Assembly (NCBI GenBank): GCA_002286855.1
Contig: NRSV01000006.1
Span: 558,001-622,000, forward strand
Length of the DNA: 64,000 nucleotides
Reading direction: 5' to 3'
Source: Bipolaris cookei
Taxonomy: Eukaryota; Ascomycota; Dothideomycetes; Pleosporales; Pleosporaceae
This document shows, in pieces, positions 12,129 through 22,651 of the stretch. Positions within the stretch are counted from its first letter, which is position 1. Every line of letters begins with the position of its first letter. Below the pieces are notes generated by a model. That model made no database searches. It was not told the DNA's origin and saw nothing but the letters and a program-made list of their open reading frames with translations. Made by a program: the position numbers and the translations under genes.

Positions 12129-14123
12129 ACGTAGAAGTGCTGGGATGCAGTAGGGCAGCGCAGGGCAGATGAAGGACCGTCGGCGCGCCCCGGATGGTCC
12201 GTCTCGCTACAAAAGCGGATGTCGAGGACGGTTGTCGTTGTCGTCGTCGTCGTCTTTGGCCAGCGATGGCATTCAGGTCGACTGCATGGAGCCCGGGGGA
12301 TTGACGTCGCTAGCGTGCGTATTGCACTACACGTACCAGCCCCGCCGAGTAAGATGTGCGACGACGGCGAGATGCAGAGGCGCAAATACAGTTTCTAGGA
12401 CACTTTTTTCAGACGGTGATGCAGCAGAGGTGATGTCTTTTGGGCGCGACACAACACGACGCAGACAATGTATTGATTGCGCCTCAGCTCACGTCCAGCC
12501 AAAAAGAGTCCAGTCCACCATGGCCCGCAGATCTCGCTTGCCTGTCTATTTGCTTCTTAGCCAGGCCGGGAATCGCATTCGCATCGACGATGCTTTCTGT
12601 GAGGCGCACGCTTGGCGCGACATTTCTGTCTGCCATCCAAGGGTGTCGTGGCCGCAACCATGGTCGCGGCTCTGTGATGACGGGATACATGGGATTTGAG
12701 AATGCCCTACTACACCAATTTGGCTGACAGAAAGCCCATGATCAGGGGGCCAGCGCTGAAGCCGGGGTTTCAGTGTTGGCACGCCGCCAGGTCATGACAT
12801 CATTGCGCCCGTGGTCTAGACCGCCCGCCCGCGGCGCTGCCACGCCAGATCAGCACTGTCAGTTTGCATGCAATAGTATTCCTTTATCTGCTGTTGCTGT
12901 GAGCAGCCTGCAGCTAAAGTAGACACCAGGCCCTAAGCATGTTGAATTCTGGCATTGTATACATATTAATCACGACAGTTCCCATCTTCCCAACACAGCC
13001 TTGATGGTCGCCATTCCCACGTGCGATACCGCGCCGTCCCGCGAACACTCCAGGTCTCGTGCGGCAGGGCGCTTGACATCCCAATTTTGTTCATGCGCCC
13101 ACATAATACCACGAGCCAACACACAACTGACACTGCTCAGGCACCAATGACTGTACCCAGTCCACAAGGCCACAGTATGTATGTACATATACCGGTTCAT
13201 GTCTGTTGATCGCGTCACACTTGTTGCGTCCAAGGCGAGCCAGCGCTGTCAACTGGCCAACTGTCCCACCATGATGCGACATACCACGCCCACAGCACTG
13301 GAATCTACTGCAACGGCTTGTGGCTGGTAGGCGCCCATTAGTCAGCTCCCAACGCCCTCCACGTCCATCGTGACTCCGGCCGGCTGCACCTGCCTCGCCA
13401 CTGGCCAGCTGTGGCAGCCGTGGCTGGGTACAGATTAATCAATGGCGCATGCGTCGCTAAGCCTCACTCCATCTGCCACACCAAGCCTTTCCATACACCA
13501 ACCCATATCGCCCAACTTCCTCGACCAGATGTCATTAATCCCGCACCTCCTGTTACCCTACGCCCGCCAGCCGATAGAATGGACGATTACCATTGGCCGG
13601 CATCCAAACATAAACTCGATGACACGACCCTATACAGGCCTATACAGGCCAGTAGACGACCATCCATGCTATTGCTCTCTGGCATAAGCAATTGGCGCAG
13701 AAACTCAATACCGAAAATACTACTTTTACATACACATCGCCAAGCCTCACTAATCCAATCCTCACAGTAGACGGCATCCAGGCTAACCTCCGCAAGTAGC
13801 AAGCCGGTTCATCTCCCCACTTTTCAACCCGCTTGCCAATGGAGTCGTCGGCTGCCTCCTGCCCCTCTGCTTGGTGCAGTTTGTCTCTCTTGTGCATGTC
13901 GCCAACCGCGTATGCCCTGAGCAATCTACTCCCATGCCCCGTGGAGCTATGCGTGCCCAGAGGTTGCCATCAGACGCCCCGCTGGTATCCAGCAGTGCCC
14001 ACTTTCTTTTGCTTTAAAACCTTCTTCTGCCCCCGCGCACACGACAAACTTCAAACTTCCTCTTCACCCCTTTCCCACCTTGTAACTGCTCGCCTATTTG
14101 TTGTTGCATAACATCTTTCCACC
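12129..14123. promoter_or_regulatory. 2-kb divergent intergenic region
   Basis: The region separates two divergently transcribed genes (histidine kinase, minus; WW protein, plus) and must hold both promoters. A short trinucleotide run (tgtcgtcgtcgtcgtc type) lies near 12235-12260. No supported gene was found. Pyrimidine-rich tracts near 14030-14080, just before the WW-protein start, look like a typical fungal core promoter or 5' leader. Confidence 0.5.
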
Positions 14124-15171
14124 ATGGATTTCCTCAAGAAGAAGATGAAGGAGTTGCTGGACGATGACGACAAGAAGCCAACAGGTAAACTTGCTTTTAC
14201 ACACAGTCGCGATCCAAATCCTAACGTTATAAAGACTCGCATGACTCGCATGCCGGCGCCCCCGGTGGTGCTGGCTCTGGCGACCGCTCACTGTCCGATT
14301 CATACTATGGAAACAGTGGTCCGCCCCAAGGTCAAGGTTATCCTCCCCAAGGCCAAGGTTATCCTCCTCCTCAGGGTCAAGGCTACCCTCCTCAGGGTCA
14401 GGGTTACCCACCCCAGGGCTACCCTCAGCAACAGCTGTACGGCCAGGGTCCACCCCCACCAGTAGGTCCACCAGCGCCTTACGGCGCACCTCCTCCAATG
14501 CCGCCTGGCTGGACCCAGCAATGGGACCAGAACAGCCAACGCTGGTTTTACATTGAGCAAGCTACTGGACGTACACAATGGGACCCGCCTTCCCATCTGC
14601 CACCAGGCCCATACGCTCCTCCAGCTGCTGGCGCACCCTACGTGCCAGCAGCTGGTCACGATGAGCGTGGCTTGTTCGGAAACACCCACGGCCACCAGGG
14701 ACACGACTATACTCCTTCTGGTCACGCTACAAACGAGGAGGAGAAAAAGAAGGGTCACTCCACTGCTATGCTGGCTGCAGCCGGTATAGGAGGTATCGCC
14801 GCTGGTGCCTTTATTGGCCACCAACTTGGTATGTTTTTCTTGTTTCCCTCTTTTTCCAATTCTTGTCGCACAACTAACGCCCATCAGCTGATGATAGCGA
14901 TGACGAAAGCAAGGCTACTGCAGCCGCTGCCCCGGCCACAGCGCCTGCTGCTGATCCATATGGCTATGGCGCCGCTCCATACGGTGCCCCTCCATCAGAT
15001 CCCTATGAAAACGCTGCAGCCTTTCAAGAGCCTCCACCAATTCCTACTCACGACGAAGATGGCTCCTCCATCTCAAGTAGCGACCGTGAGTCTCTGGAGG
15101 AGAAGCGCGAGGAGCTCATTAAGGCACAGGAAGAGTACCAAGAGGAGCTCGAGGAAGCCTATGAGGATTAA
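14124..15171 (+). CDS. WW-domain protein with Gly/Gln/Tyr/Pro repeats
   Basis: A 312-aa protein encoded by exons 14124-14184, 14235-14828 and 14888-15171 (introns 50 and 59 nt; 313 codons in total). The order is: a short charged N-terminus (MDFLKKKMKELLDDDDKK), several GQGYPPQ-type repeats at about residues 47-85, and one WW domain at about 110-140 with both tryptophans and the closing proline (PPGWTQQWDQNSQRWFYIE, then TQWDPP). An Ala/Gly-rich hydrophobic stretch (MLAAAGIGGIAAGAFIGHQL) follows near 195-215, then an acidic tail (EEKREELIKAQEEYQEELEE) likely to be helical. WW domains bind proline-rich ligands; the partner is unknown. The hydrophobic stretch resembles a glycine-zipper membrane segment, so membrane association is possible. 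This is a common fungal architecture without an assigned role that I can name. Confidence 0.88.
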
Positions 15172-15624
15172 GCGCTGTGGTTTTCCTTTCCTCTTCTTTC
15201 AATTGAATCCCTTTTCTCGCCGACTGTATGACATTGAGCGAGTTTATAAATCGATCAAATGGAATTGCTTTACCCTGTCACTCAGTAAATGAATTCAAAA
15301 AAAATCAAGTAAATCAAGTCCATTATCCAAAATCATTCCCAATCTATTCGCGTGGAAACCCAGTGCGCATTCAAAGAAGCAACGACAGCACATCTATCTG
15401 CTTAAAAAAAACCCCCAATCCACCCATTCTCCTATCTCTTTCCCTTCACACTCTTCATATCTCATACATATCCCATTTCGCGCGCATCCATCCTTCCCCT
15501 TCCTTTCATCCCAGTATATACCAAATCCCATCAAATCGCATGCGCATCGATTAAATCAGGAGTGAATCGCATAACCCTCGCGCAGACAGGTGGCGCCTCA
15601 AGACCACGGATGGATGGAGGGGGA
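15172..15624. terminator. shared 3' region of convergent genes
   Basis: This 453-bp gap lies between two genes that converge. It contains A-rich tracts near 15297-15320 and 15405-15415 and must supply polyadenylation signals for both. No gene was seen. Confidence 0.4.
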
Positions 15625-16017
15625 CTAGCAGCAGTCGCAGCAATCGAGGCAGTCAAGACAGCATTCGCAGGTTTCGCCGCAGAGCCAGCAGCAGCAGAGT
15701 GTGGCCAGACTATGCACATTTATCTGTTAGTTTATTGTTTTATTTTGTATTGTTTTTTCTCGTGGGAAGAAAGAGAAAGAGAACTTACCAAGCAGTCAGA
15801 CATCCCCTATCCTTCTTCTCCTCTGGTGGAGGTGGTGGCGGCGCTTGTTGGTAGTACATCTGTACACAAGAATAATTAGCATATCGTTGCGATATTTATT
15901 ATAATGCGAATTATTTTCGCGGAGGAAGAAAAGACATACAGGTTGCTGAGGAGGAGGTCCATATCCAGGCTGAGGAGGTCCATAGTAACCCTGCTGTTGT
16001 TGCTGTGGGTAACTCAT
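15625..16017 (-). CDS. small cysteine-rich C-terminal (CYSTM-like) protein
   Basis: A 77-aa protein from exons 16017-15940, 15859-15789 and 15709-15625 (introns 80 and 79 nt; 78 codons). The first exon encodes a Gln/Pro/Gly/Tyr-rich head (MSYPQQQQQGYYGPP and so on). The middle carries a proline run and EEKKDRG. The last exon is a hydrophobic cysteine-rich tail beginning CLATLCCCWLCGETCECC and ending CCDCC. This pattern, a short Pro/Gln-rich head plus a C-terminal Cys-rich membrane module, is that of the eukaryotic CYSTM family, linked in other organisms to stress tolerance and plasma-membrane association. Function here is inference from architecture. The conserved tail, rejoined in frame across two introns, makes the model convincing despite the small size. 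Confidence 0.85.
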
Positions 16018-17661
16018 TTTTCTGTCGTTGTCGCAAAAAGCGCAGCGGTATGTAGTGACGTTGAATTAAGAAAGTCACAGAGGCTTGGGTCGTGGCTGGT
16101 GTGGTTGTGGCTCGAGAAAGAGGCGAGTGCAAACCAAAAAAAAACCGTGAGGCGTTGAAAGATTGTGGCAGAGGAAAGAGAAGGTCCCCAAACTTATTTG
16201 TGGCACAGCACACAAGCGCTTTAGATAAGTAGTATAAGTAAGGGGGCAAGGATAAGCGGCCCCCCCGTATTCCTTCTCGACATCTTCCACACCAGCCACT
16301 CTAACTGGTTGTTTCGGCACTGCCGCCCTTCGCAACATGCTCGGTAAACGGATAGGACGGATGCGACGCGAAAAGGGCAATAAGACGGCCGGTCTTTTTG
16401 CGCGCGCGCACATACCCAATAGTAGCACAGTGCACATCTTAACCAGAGGCATTTGCAGGGCCGGAAAAAGGCGGGTGAGTGGTTTGCTCGGCGCCACATG
16501 CGTGTGGCAGCTGCTCAAGCCCCATGAGACATTGAGTGGAACGGTAGATGCAGAATCCTTGTTTTTACGCGTATGCAATTGTCTTGGGAGGAGGCGCACG
16601 AACTTGCGTATGCGCTTACACTGTAGTATAGTACAGAGATGGTGAGCGGAGCCGGTGTTGCATCGTGGGACATTGCGTTGCTTGTCAAATTTCCCATCTT
16701 TCTTTGCTAGAGTTTAACATTGGTCAATTCCTTTTTTCTGGTCAACGGTCGATTCAACCAGCACATCGTAGTAATAGCTTGACTAGATAGAGGCCGAAGC
16801 ACTACAGCTAAGCTATACACCACAAACTCTCAAATTGTAAATAATTACCACATAGAACGGCCTTTGGCCAAAATCTTACATGGCCACGAGCTACATAAAC
16901 TACAATGAAATAATAGCAACCAGCACATCGTGGTTTTGTGGGTAACTTGACAGTAAGACTGCTTGTTTAGAAACCTGTGTTGCAAGAAGTGTCGTTCACA
17001 TATGGATGCTTGCCGTTTTTTCCGTAGGTTAGTGCCTACTCTGGCTTAGTTGTGGCGCTACATCTGCAGCTAGTGATATCACACGAGGCTAGTTGCTGTA
17101 CCGTGGCTCAGTCATCGTAACTCCTGTTCACTTGGCACCTTCAGCCACAAAAAGCTCGTTCACAGAAAAAGTACCTTTATCATATCTTTTGCTAGTGGGT
17201 ATGTGCTTCTCTTCGTCACATTGTTGAGCCACATACAGGAGGCGCAGCATGGTTGGGATCCGATATTATGGCGGTGCAATTGCGGCGTTAATGCATGTGG
17301 CTTGGACATGTCCAACGCCAAGCCGTAAGCTTTCATCTGCCAAGCTTACGCCAAGGACCGGGAAAGTTAATCCAAGTCAGAGCCACGAGACGCAAGTGAG
17401 AATGTTGATGGAGGGCAGCTGTTCACGAATCTATGCGGATCATTTTCGTGTGACGCAGAGCACTGGTGTTGGTAATGCACAAGTCACGCACTAAGGCGTA
17501 AAGCATATAGCAGTTGCAACCCACAGTTGAAAGGACTATTGCGGCGAAGCATATGAGTCTGAAACCACCCGCGGGTACATACATTCGGCGGAATTATCTT
17601 AACAGCTGATTGAGTTCTGTCTCGGCTGACGCCTTCCAGCAAAGACCTTGTTCAAAGATGG
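16018..17661. other. intergenic, no gene seen
   Basis: About 1.6 kb. The left part is the promoter of the cysteine-rich protein. A 15-base segment, caaccagcacatcgt, occurs twice (near 16758 and 16919). No coding frame with protein character was found. Confidence 0.5.
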
Positions 17662-18651
17662 TTAAAGTTGCGCTGTTTCTTCAACAGCAGATTGGGCTTC
17701 CATTAGCCGGGGCACGAAACCTCGCTCTTCTCTTCTCTTCTGCACCCATTCTCCGAATGGTCTCCAGATAGCCTCCTTCTCGGCAGGTTTCAGGCTCGCA
17801 GCGAGGCCACTCGTGCTCGTAGTCACGAAAACCCTTGTCCCTTTCCAGGGATTGCCGTTGGCATCCAACCCTTGTTCCCCGTCCTCTGGACACTTGCCCA
17901 TATTGTGTTTCTCGTCTTGCCACCCATATTTGAACTCATTCTTGCTAGGGTTCTTGCCATATCGGTAACGCCATATTGCCTCCCAGATACCCTTGCCAAC
18001 TATGCAAGCGGCTTCTGGTTTGTATTTGAGGAATTTTGCATCGAGGTTGGCAGTGCCGGCTGACATTTCTTCCTTGGAGAGCTCAGCTGCATTTTTGGAT
18101 GGCCGGTCTACAATGTTTGTATTGCCCATGCAGAACAGAGCTGGAAGACTGCGGTCCTCTTCAGGCTTCAAGCGGCGATCTGTCAAACCTGACGCGTGGA
18201 GTAGCTTCCAAAAGTGGTTTGACGGATGCGCGTAGGCATGCCCAGCAGTCGCAGTTTGAACACCGGGATTTGTACCAACAAATACGCATATTAGATTTGG
18301 TTCTAATATGTCAACGAGCGGAGACAAATGGGCGTATTTTGATGGAAGGGCGTATTGGCCAGCCTTGCGCTTCTTTGTTGGCTGTCGGGAAGATCCCTGA
18401 GCACTTCCGACAGATGCTATAGTCGCCGTTCTAGGTCGCTTTCTCGGTCGGTCGGAATTGGTCGATGCCGAAACTTCGTTCGATGTCACATCTTGTTCCT
18501 TATACGTGTAGCTGCTCAATCGGTCTTTGAATGCTGCTGACGGAGGTGCTGCTGGTGCGTCGTCAGGTTCAGGGCCGTCGCCATCGCTTAGAACATGTTT
18601 TGGCACTTTGTCATTCTGCTTTCTAGATTTTACTGAGCGTGTTTGCGGCAT
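17662..18651 (-). CDS. G/U(T) mismatch-specific DNA glycosylase (Mug/Thp1 type)
   Basis: An intronless gene for a 329-aa base-excision-repair enzyme of the uracil-DNA glycosylase superfamily, MUG/TDG branch. The start at 18651 (MPQTRSVK) is chosen because the frame extends upstream only through unlikely sequence and this ATG opens a basic, nuclear-protein-like N-terminus. Residues 1-105 are charged and low in complexity, with KKRK-like clusters fitting a nuclear localisation signal. The catalytic domain begins near 108. The active-site loop GTNPG is at about 126-130, followed by AHPSNHFWKLLHASGLTDR, NTNIVDRP, and the later loop VTTSTSGLAAS. In this family the NP Asn activates water, and the enzyme removes U or T opposite G. 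It is somewhat longer than bacterial Mug because of the N-terminal extension, as in fission yeast Thp1. Confidence 0.9.
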   Translation of the reverse strand: MPQTRSVKSRKQNDKVPKHVLSDGDGPEPDDAPAAPPSAAFKDRLSSYTYKEQDVTSNEVSASTNSDRPRKRPRTATIASVGSAQGSSRQPTKKRKAGQYALPSKYAHLSPLVDILEPNLICVFVGTNPGVQTATAGHAYAHPSNHFWKLLHASGLTDRRLKPEEDRSLPALFCMGNTNIVDRPSKNAAELSKEEMSAGTANLDAKFLKYKPEAACIVGKGIWEAIWRYRYGKNPSKNEFKYGWQDEKHNMGKCPEDGEQGLDANGNPWKGTRVFVTTSTSGLAASLKPAEKEAIWRPFGEWVQKRREERGFVPRLMEAQSAVEETAQL

Positions 18652-19836
18652 CACGCTTAGACAGCTATAGAGATGGGTTGGTTTGCAGCTCAAGTGGTTG
18701 TAAAGAATTTTGGCAAAACACATAGGGGGGGTGGTGGTAAACTTGGCAATGTTGCACGTGGTTCCGCGTTCCAGGATGACGCACACGCGTCGACATCCTT
18801 TGCCGTTGTTCCCGCTTATCGACGTTAAGCTCCGCTCCAAACGCACACCCTCTCCGTACCTATACATTCACGGAATTCGGCCGTTAGATGAATAGTAGTG
18901 TTCAATTTGTCACGGCCGTCTCAACACACAAAGCCGCTCCCTACTAAATCGCGTCAACAGGGTATGCAACATAGCGAAGCAAGGGTCGGTGCCAATAGCC
19001 CATAGCCAGGATCCTTTTTCATTACCTAACAGCTGCATATATTCATGAAACTTCAACACGAGTTGGTGTGAATTTCTTCCCTTTGGTTGCTGGATTTGCC
19101 ATCGGCAAATGGGCAACCCAATGACGAGATCAGCCCGTTGAGAATGCCAACTAAGACATGTGAAAAACCAATTTTAGTCATTTTGGAAGCAAGAACTAAT
19201 GGCCACACTACCGTATAAAGAAGGCGAGCAGCTTGACCTATTTTTACCTCCACAGTAAATTCTACACGTTAGTTTGGAAGCACGTGAGTCACCTTCATTC
19301 AGTCATCCTAACCACCAAATAACAGGAAAGCATACTCAATTGCTGCTGTAATAGATGTTGTGATGGCATAGGGCGGGCAGCAGTTTTATTGGTGCGTCGA
19401 AAGTGTGAGCGCATGGGAGGTGTCTCGTGCAGCCACGAGGTAGCATCACATATTACAGGTACATCTTTCGCCAGGTTCATCCGCAAGCAGCAACTGTAAT
19501 CGCATCGCTTTTGCAGACTTCACAACATGTGTATGAAACGAGATGTTCCAAATGCCGGCTGCAACGAGGTCTTTACGTGCTGCGGTCACGACACAATGTT
19601 TTTTGGCCCAGCGCCTCAATAGCAACATTCGGTCCATGTGAGGCTTTACAGAAACGTTGTACCCGCTTCATATCTTTAATACGTCACGTATATGCACCTT
19701 CTCACTACATGAACCAGATAATCTCCAGTATAAGTGCACATCAGCTCGCTCGCTCTCGAATTGTCACAGTGATCTTTTTAAGGCTGTACCTTTTCTTCGT
19801 CGATTATTCACAAACATTGTTCCGGTTTCTCGCAAG
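18652..19836. promoter_or_regulatory. divergent intergenic region
   Basis: A 1.2-kb region between the glycosylase (minus) and the unknown 424-aa gene (plus). It should contain both promoters. Frames inside it have no recognisable motif. Confidence 0.45.
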
Positions 19837-21111
19837 ATGACTGAGATCACCAGATCCGTACCTATGATCAGCAGTTGCACATATGCAGTTTCATCTTCCC
19901 TTGTGGTCAAGCTTCGACTGTCTCAGAATGCCTGTCCAATATGCGTAATCACCTCTCAAATAGACGCAGTTCGAGCGGCCCAGAATCACTTCTTGATGCG
20001 TGGAGGCGTCTTCATGTCCAGGTCAAGCGATGTGAAAAAGCACGTCATCGTTGCAAAGTACTGGAAAAAGACGAAGATTGCACTGGCAAACACCATCATC
20101 AAGTTCGAAGACTTGCTCAATGAGCCTGGATTGTCATTCGAAGACATAGCAAAGATGAGCGAAGCACTGGGGACATGGGATGACCAGAAAATGTTCCTGA
20201 GTAGAGTGCCAGGCCTGAGATATGTTAGAGGGCCAGATACACCTGTTCCGACAGAAGACGATAGGGAACGTGCAAGGGTATTCATGAACTGGGTACGAAA
20301 TACAATGAAGAGGGAGATGATCCTGAGTATGTTGAGAGACGAAGCCATATCGATACCAGCTCGGCCGCCTGACAAAGACCTACCCGGATGGCAACTTGTA
20401 GAGCCCAGGTCATTTTCAGCCCCCTACCTTATCGCAAGCCCACCAACAGCTCCACCACAAAACGATTTCCACGACCCTTTGCAGCAAATATTCGATCCTT
20501 TTTCCCCAGTCCTGATTCGATTTCCACAGCGATCCTCGCACACCCAAGAGACGGAAATCACACCCTCGTCAACCTCACTCTCAACTACTACTACCTCCCT
20601 AACACCCCCCAAATCAATCTTCAAAACCCTCCGCACTCTCATCGCCCCGAAGCCCTTTAACCCAGAACGACAACCAAAACACGTCCGCATCTCCCCCTCC
20701 GTAACCATCTCCTCCGAGCACCTCTCCACGGCCAACCCCTCCCCCTTCAAATCCCTCTCCCGCACCTGCACCAACGCCCTGCACTCCGCCCACACCACCG
20801 CGGAGCACAAGCGCCACAAATACGCATACTTCAGGCGGCACCCGACGTACAAGCCCGGGGCGTGGGCGTCTGCGGAGGGGTACAGAAAAGCGAATACGAG
20901 TTTCTATCATGCGAAGCCGTGGGCAGTGGAAATGTATGTGGGGAGGGAATTAAAGAGGGAGGGGAGGGAGAGGAAGGTTGCGGTGCAGTTGGGGAGGGAT
21001 GGAAGGAGGTGGATGGTGACGGTGGCTGAGGGGAAGAAGATGGAGGTGCAGGGGATGAGGTTTGAGAGGTTTGTAGTTGGCGTTAGGAGTCGGGTAAGGC
21101 TGCGGGGGTAG
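19837..21111 (+). CDS. hypothetical protein, 424 aa
   Basis: I do not recognise this protein. The start at 19837 (MTEITRSVPMISS) is the first ATG after a non-coding-looking extension; the open frame reaches 19657. Residues about 60-190 look globular and helical (for example KHVIVAKYWKKTKIAL and EDIAKMSEALGTWDD). The middle, about 200-320, is Ser/Thr/Pro-rich and probably disordered. The C-terminus is Arg/Lys-rich. The DNA under the C-terminal half is odd: about 20560-20820 is very C-rich on the plus strand, and 20870-21110 switches to very G-rich. A single uninterrupted frame across this shift supports real coding, but no function can be assigned. Confidence 0.6.
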   Translation: MTEITRSVPMISSCTYAVSSSLVVKLRLSQNACPICVITSQIDAVRAAQNHFLMRGGVFMSRSSDVKKHVIVAKYWKKTKIALANTIIKFEDLLNEPGLSFEDIAKMSEALGTWDDQKMFLSRVPGLRYVRGPDTPVPTEDDRERARVFMNWVRNTMKREMILSMLRDEAISIPARPPDKDLPGWQLVEPRSFSAPYLIASPPTAPPQNDFHDPLQQIFDPFSPVLIRFPQRSSHTQETEITPSSTSLSTTTTSLTPPKSIFKTLRTLIAPKPFNPERQPKHVRISPSVTISSEHLSTANPSPFKSLSRTCTNALHSAHTTAEHKRHKYAYFRRHPTYKPGAWASAEGYRKANTSFYHAKPWAVEMYVGRELKREGRERKVAVQLGRDGRRWMVTVAEGKKMEVQGMRFERFVVGVRSRVRLRG

Positions 21112-21964
21112 GTGGTGAAGATGGGGGTTTGGGTGAGAGGATGGGGGGCGGGATCCCGAGCTTATCTAGCTGGTATGTAGTGTTTTGGTGTTGTAGGTGT
21201 TTTAGTTTTGAATTGATGGTAATACTTCTTAATGGGGTTAAACTTTTTGTCTCGGTGTGACGATGGGATTGCTGTTTAGCTGTTCGCTTTCCCAATAGAA
21301 AACTGATGATGCAAGACCCTGAGTAGATTGGATTTGCATAGTGAGTGAACAGAGACATGGTGTACGATACACAGTGGTCATTTACTGCTTGCGGGGCTCT
21401 GGTTGGGTCCATAGTCCATACGATGCAAGCTTCATAACGTGATATACCGAGTGATAAGCATCATTTAAAAATACATCTATACCTCTAAACATATGAATAC
21501 GGCGACAAATTATTATTATAATGAAGCGTATGATTGATTAAATAAAATTACACCAAGTGATGCTTATAGGTTCCTGATATCGGCAATGTGAACGTGTCTC
21601 ATATTTATATAACACTGTATATAAACCAAACACGGTGCGATAGTGAAAGTTACCTGATTTGCCCAGCGAAAGACTTCCAGTATGACTTTCATCCCAACCG
21701 AGCATTTTCAGCCAATGAATTGGAAAAAAGCTGGAAATATTGCCCGTGAGTTATCACACAGCTAACATTGTGAAAGAAGGATTTCCACTATTTATATGAA
21801 ATCCCACTTGGACAGTAGAACTCACATTTCTCGATATCGTCTTCAACCAAATCAACATAGCAAAACCGGTACACATTCCCGTTTTCTGTTTCTTGAACCC
21901 CGAAATCCTTACAGAAATCTTTTCCCTCGAGAAAAGACCCGAATAGAACCCAGACCAACACGCA
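21112..21964. other. AT-rich intergenic, no gene seen
   Basis: This stretch is AT-rich, especially 21430-21650, with no supported frame. Confidence 0.5.
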
Positions 21965-22651
21965 ATGGAAGGACTCCAAACTTCGCAACGAGAGTGTAGC
22001 GCTACTCAAATGGCGAACCAAACCGGTAAGCACATCTACCACATCTTTCAGGCCAACGAGCTCCTAAGCAGCTACAGTATCAAAGATCTCAACCGTCTCG
22101 TACACGGCCCCAATATCTACGCGCTAAACTGAACCACGGCCGTAACAAACATCCGCACAGGCGCTACAACCACAGCCCGCCACCACTGTAGCCAAGGCGT
22201 CAACCACGCACGAACCGCCGGATGCTACAGCGACCTTATGCACCAGAGCTACTGTCCCTGCTGGGAATACAGCGAGTCTCACGGATGATACCGCTGCGGC
22301 CTGCAACAAATGGTCATGTCAACCGGCTGCAAAAAACATCGAGATGACGAGATGCGGAAGGTGTTTGATAAGCTACGAAAAGGGTATCCCGTGTACGGAT
22401 GGGAGCTAAATAGATTAGGCATCGAGGCATCAGATAATTGTTCCGAGATGAAGATGGAGGCCATTGTAGAGGCGTCTAAGGCGGAATAGGAAAAGCTCGA
22501 AGAGCAGATTGAGGAGTTGGAGGAAGTGGATGAGAATATTTTTGTGTATCCACGGATGAAGAAAAAGGAAGAAAAAAGGACGAAGGAAAGAACATGCCAG
22601 AGGAAGAATGAGAAAGAGAAGGCGAGGCTTGAGAAGCAAGGGACTTTGTAG
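21965..22651 (+). pseudogene. unknown gene, pseudogenised by three in-frame stops
   Basis: A single uninterrupted register of 229 codons runs from an ATG at 21965 to TAG at 22649-22651 and is broken only by TGA at 22130, TGA at 22286 and TAG at 22487. The translated segments look like protein: GKHIYHIFQANELLSSYSIK, a Cys/His-bearing middle (HHCSQGVNHARTAGCYSD and SYCPCWEY), and a Lys/Glu-rich C-terminus (EKLEEQIEELEEV) likely to form a coiled coil. There are no frameshifts. Each stop is one transition away from Trp, Arg or Gln. I do not recognise the family. An alternative with introns removing the stops is possible but I saw no convincing GT-AG pairs. Confidence 0.65.

Noticed and set aside
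12169..12699. 176-codon open frame on the plus strand
   Set aside because: It lies in a promoter region over simple repeats, has no recognisable motif, and overlaps several equally long chance frames on both strands.
16755..16935. Repeated 15-base segment caaccagcacatcgt as a possible element end
   Set aside because: Only two short copies, with no target duplication or inverted ends.
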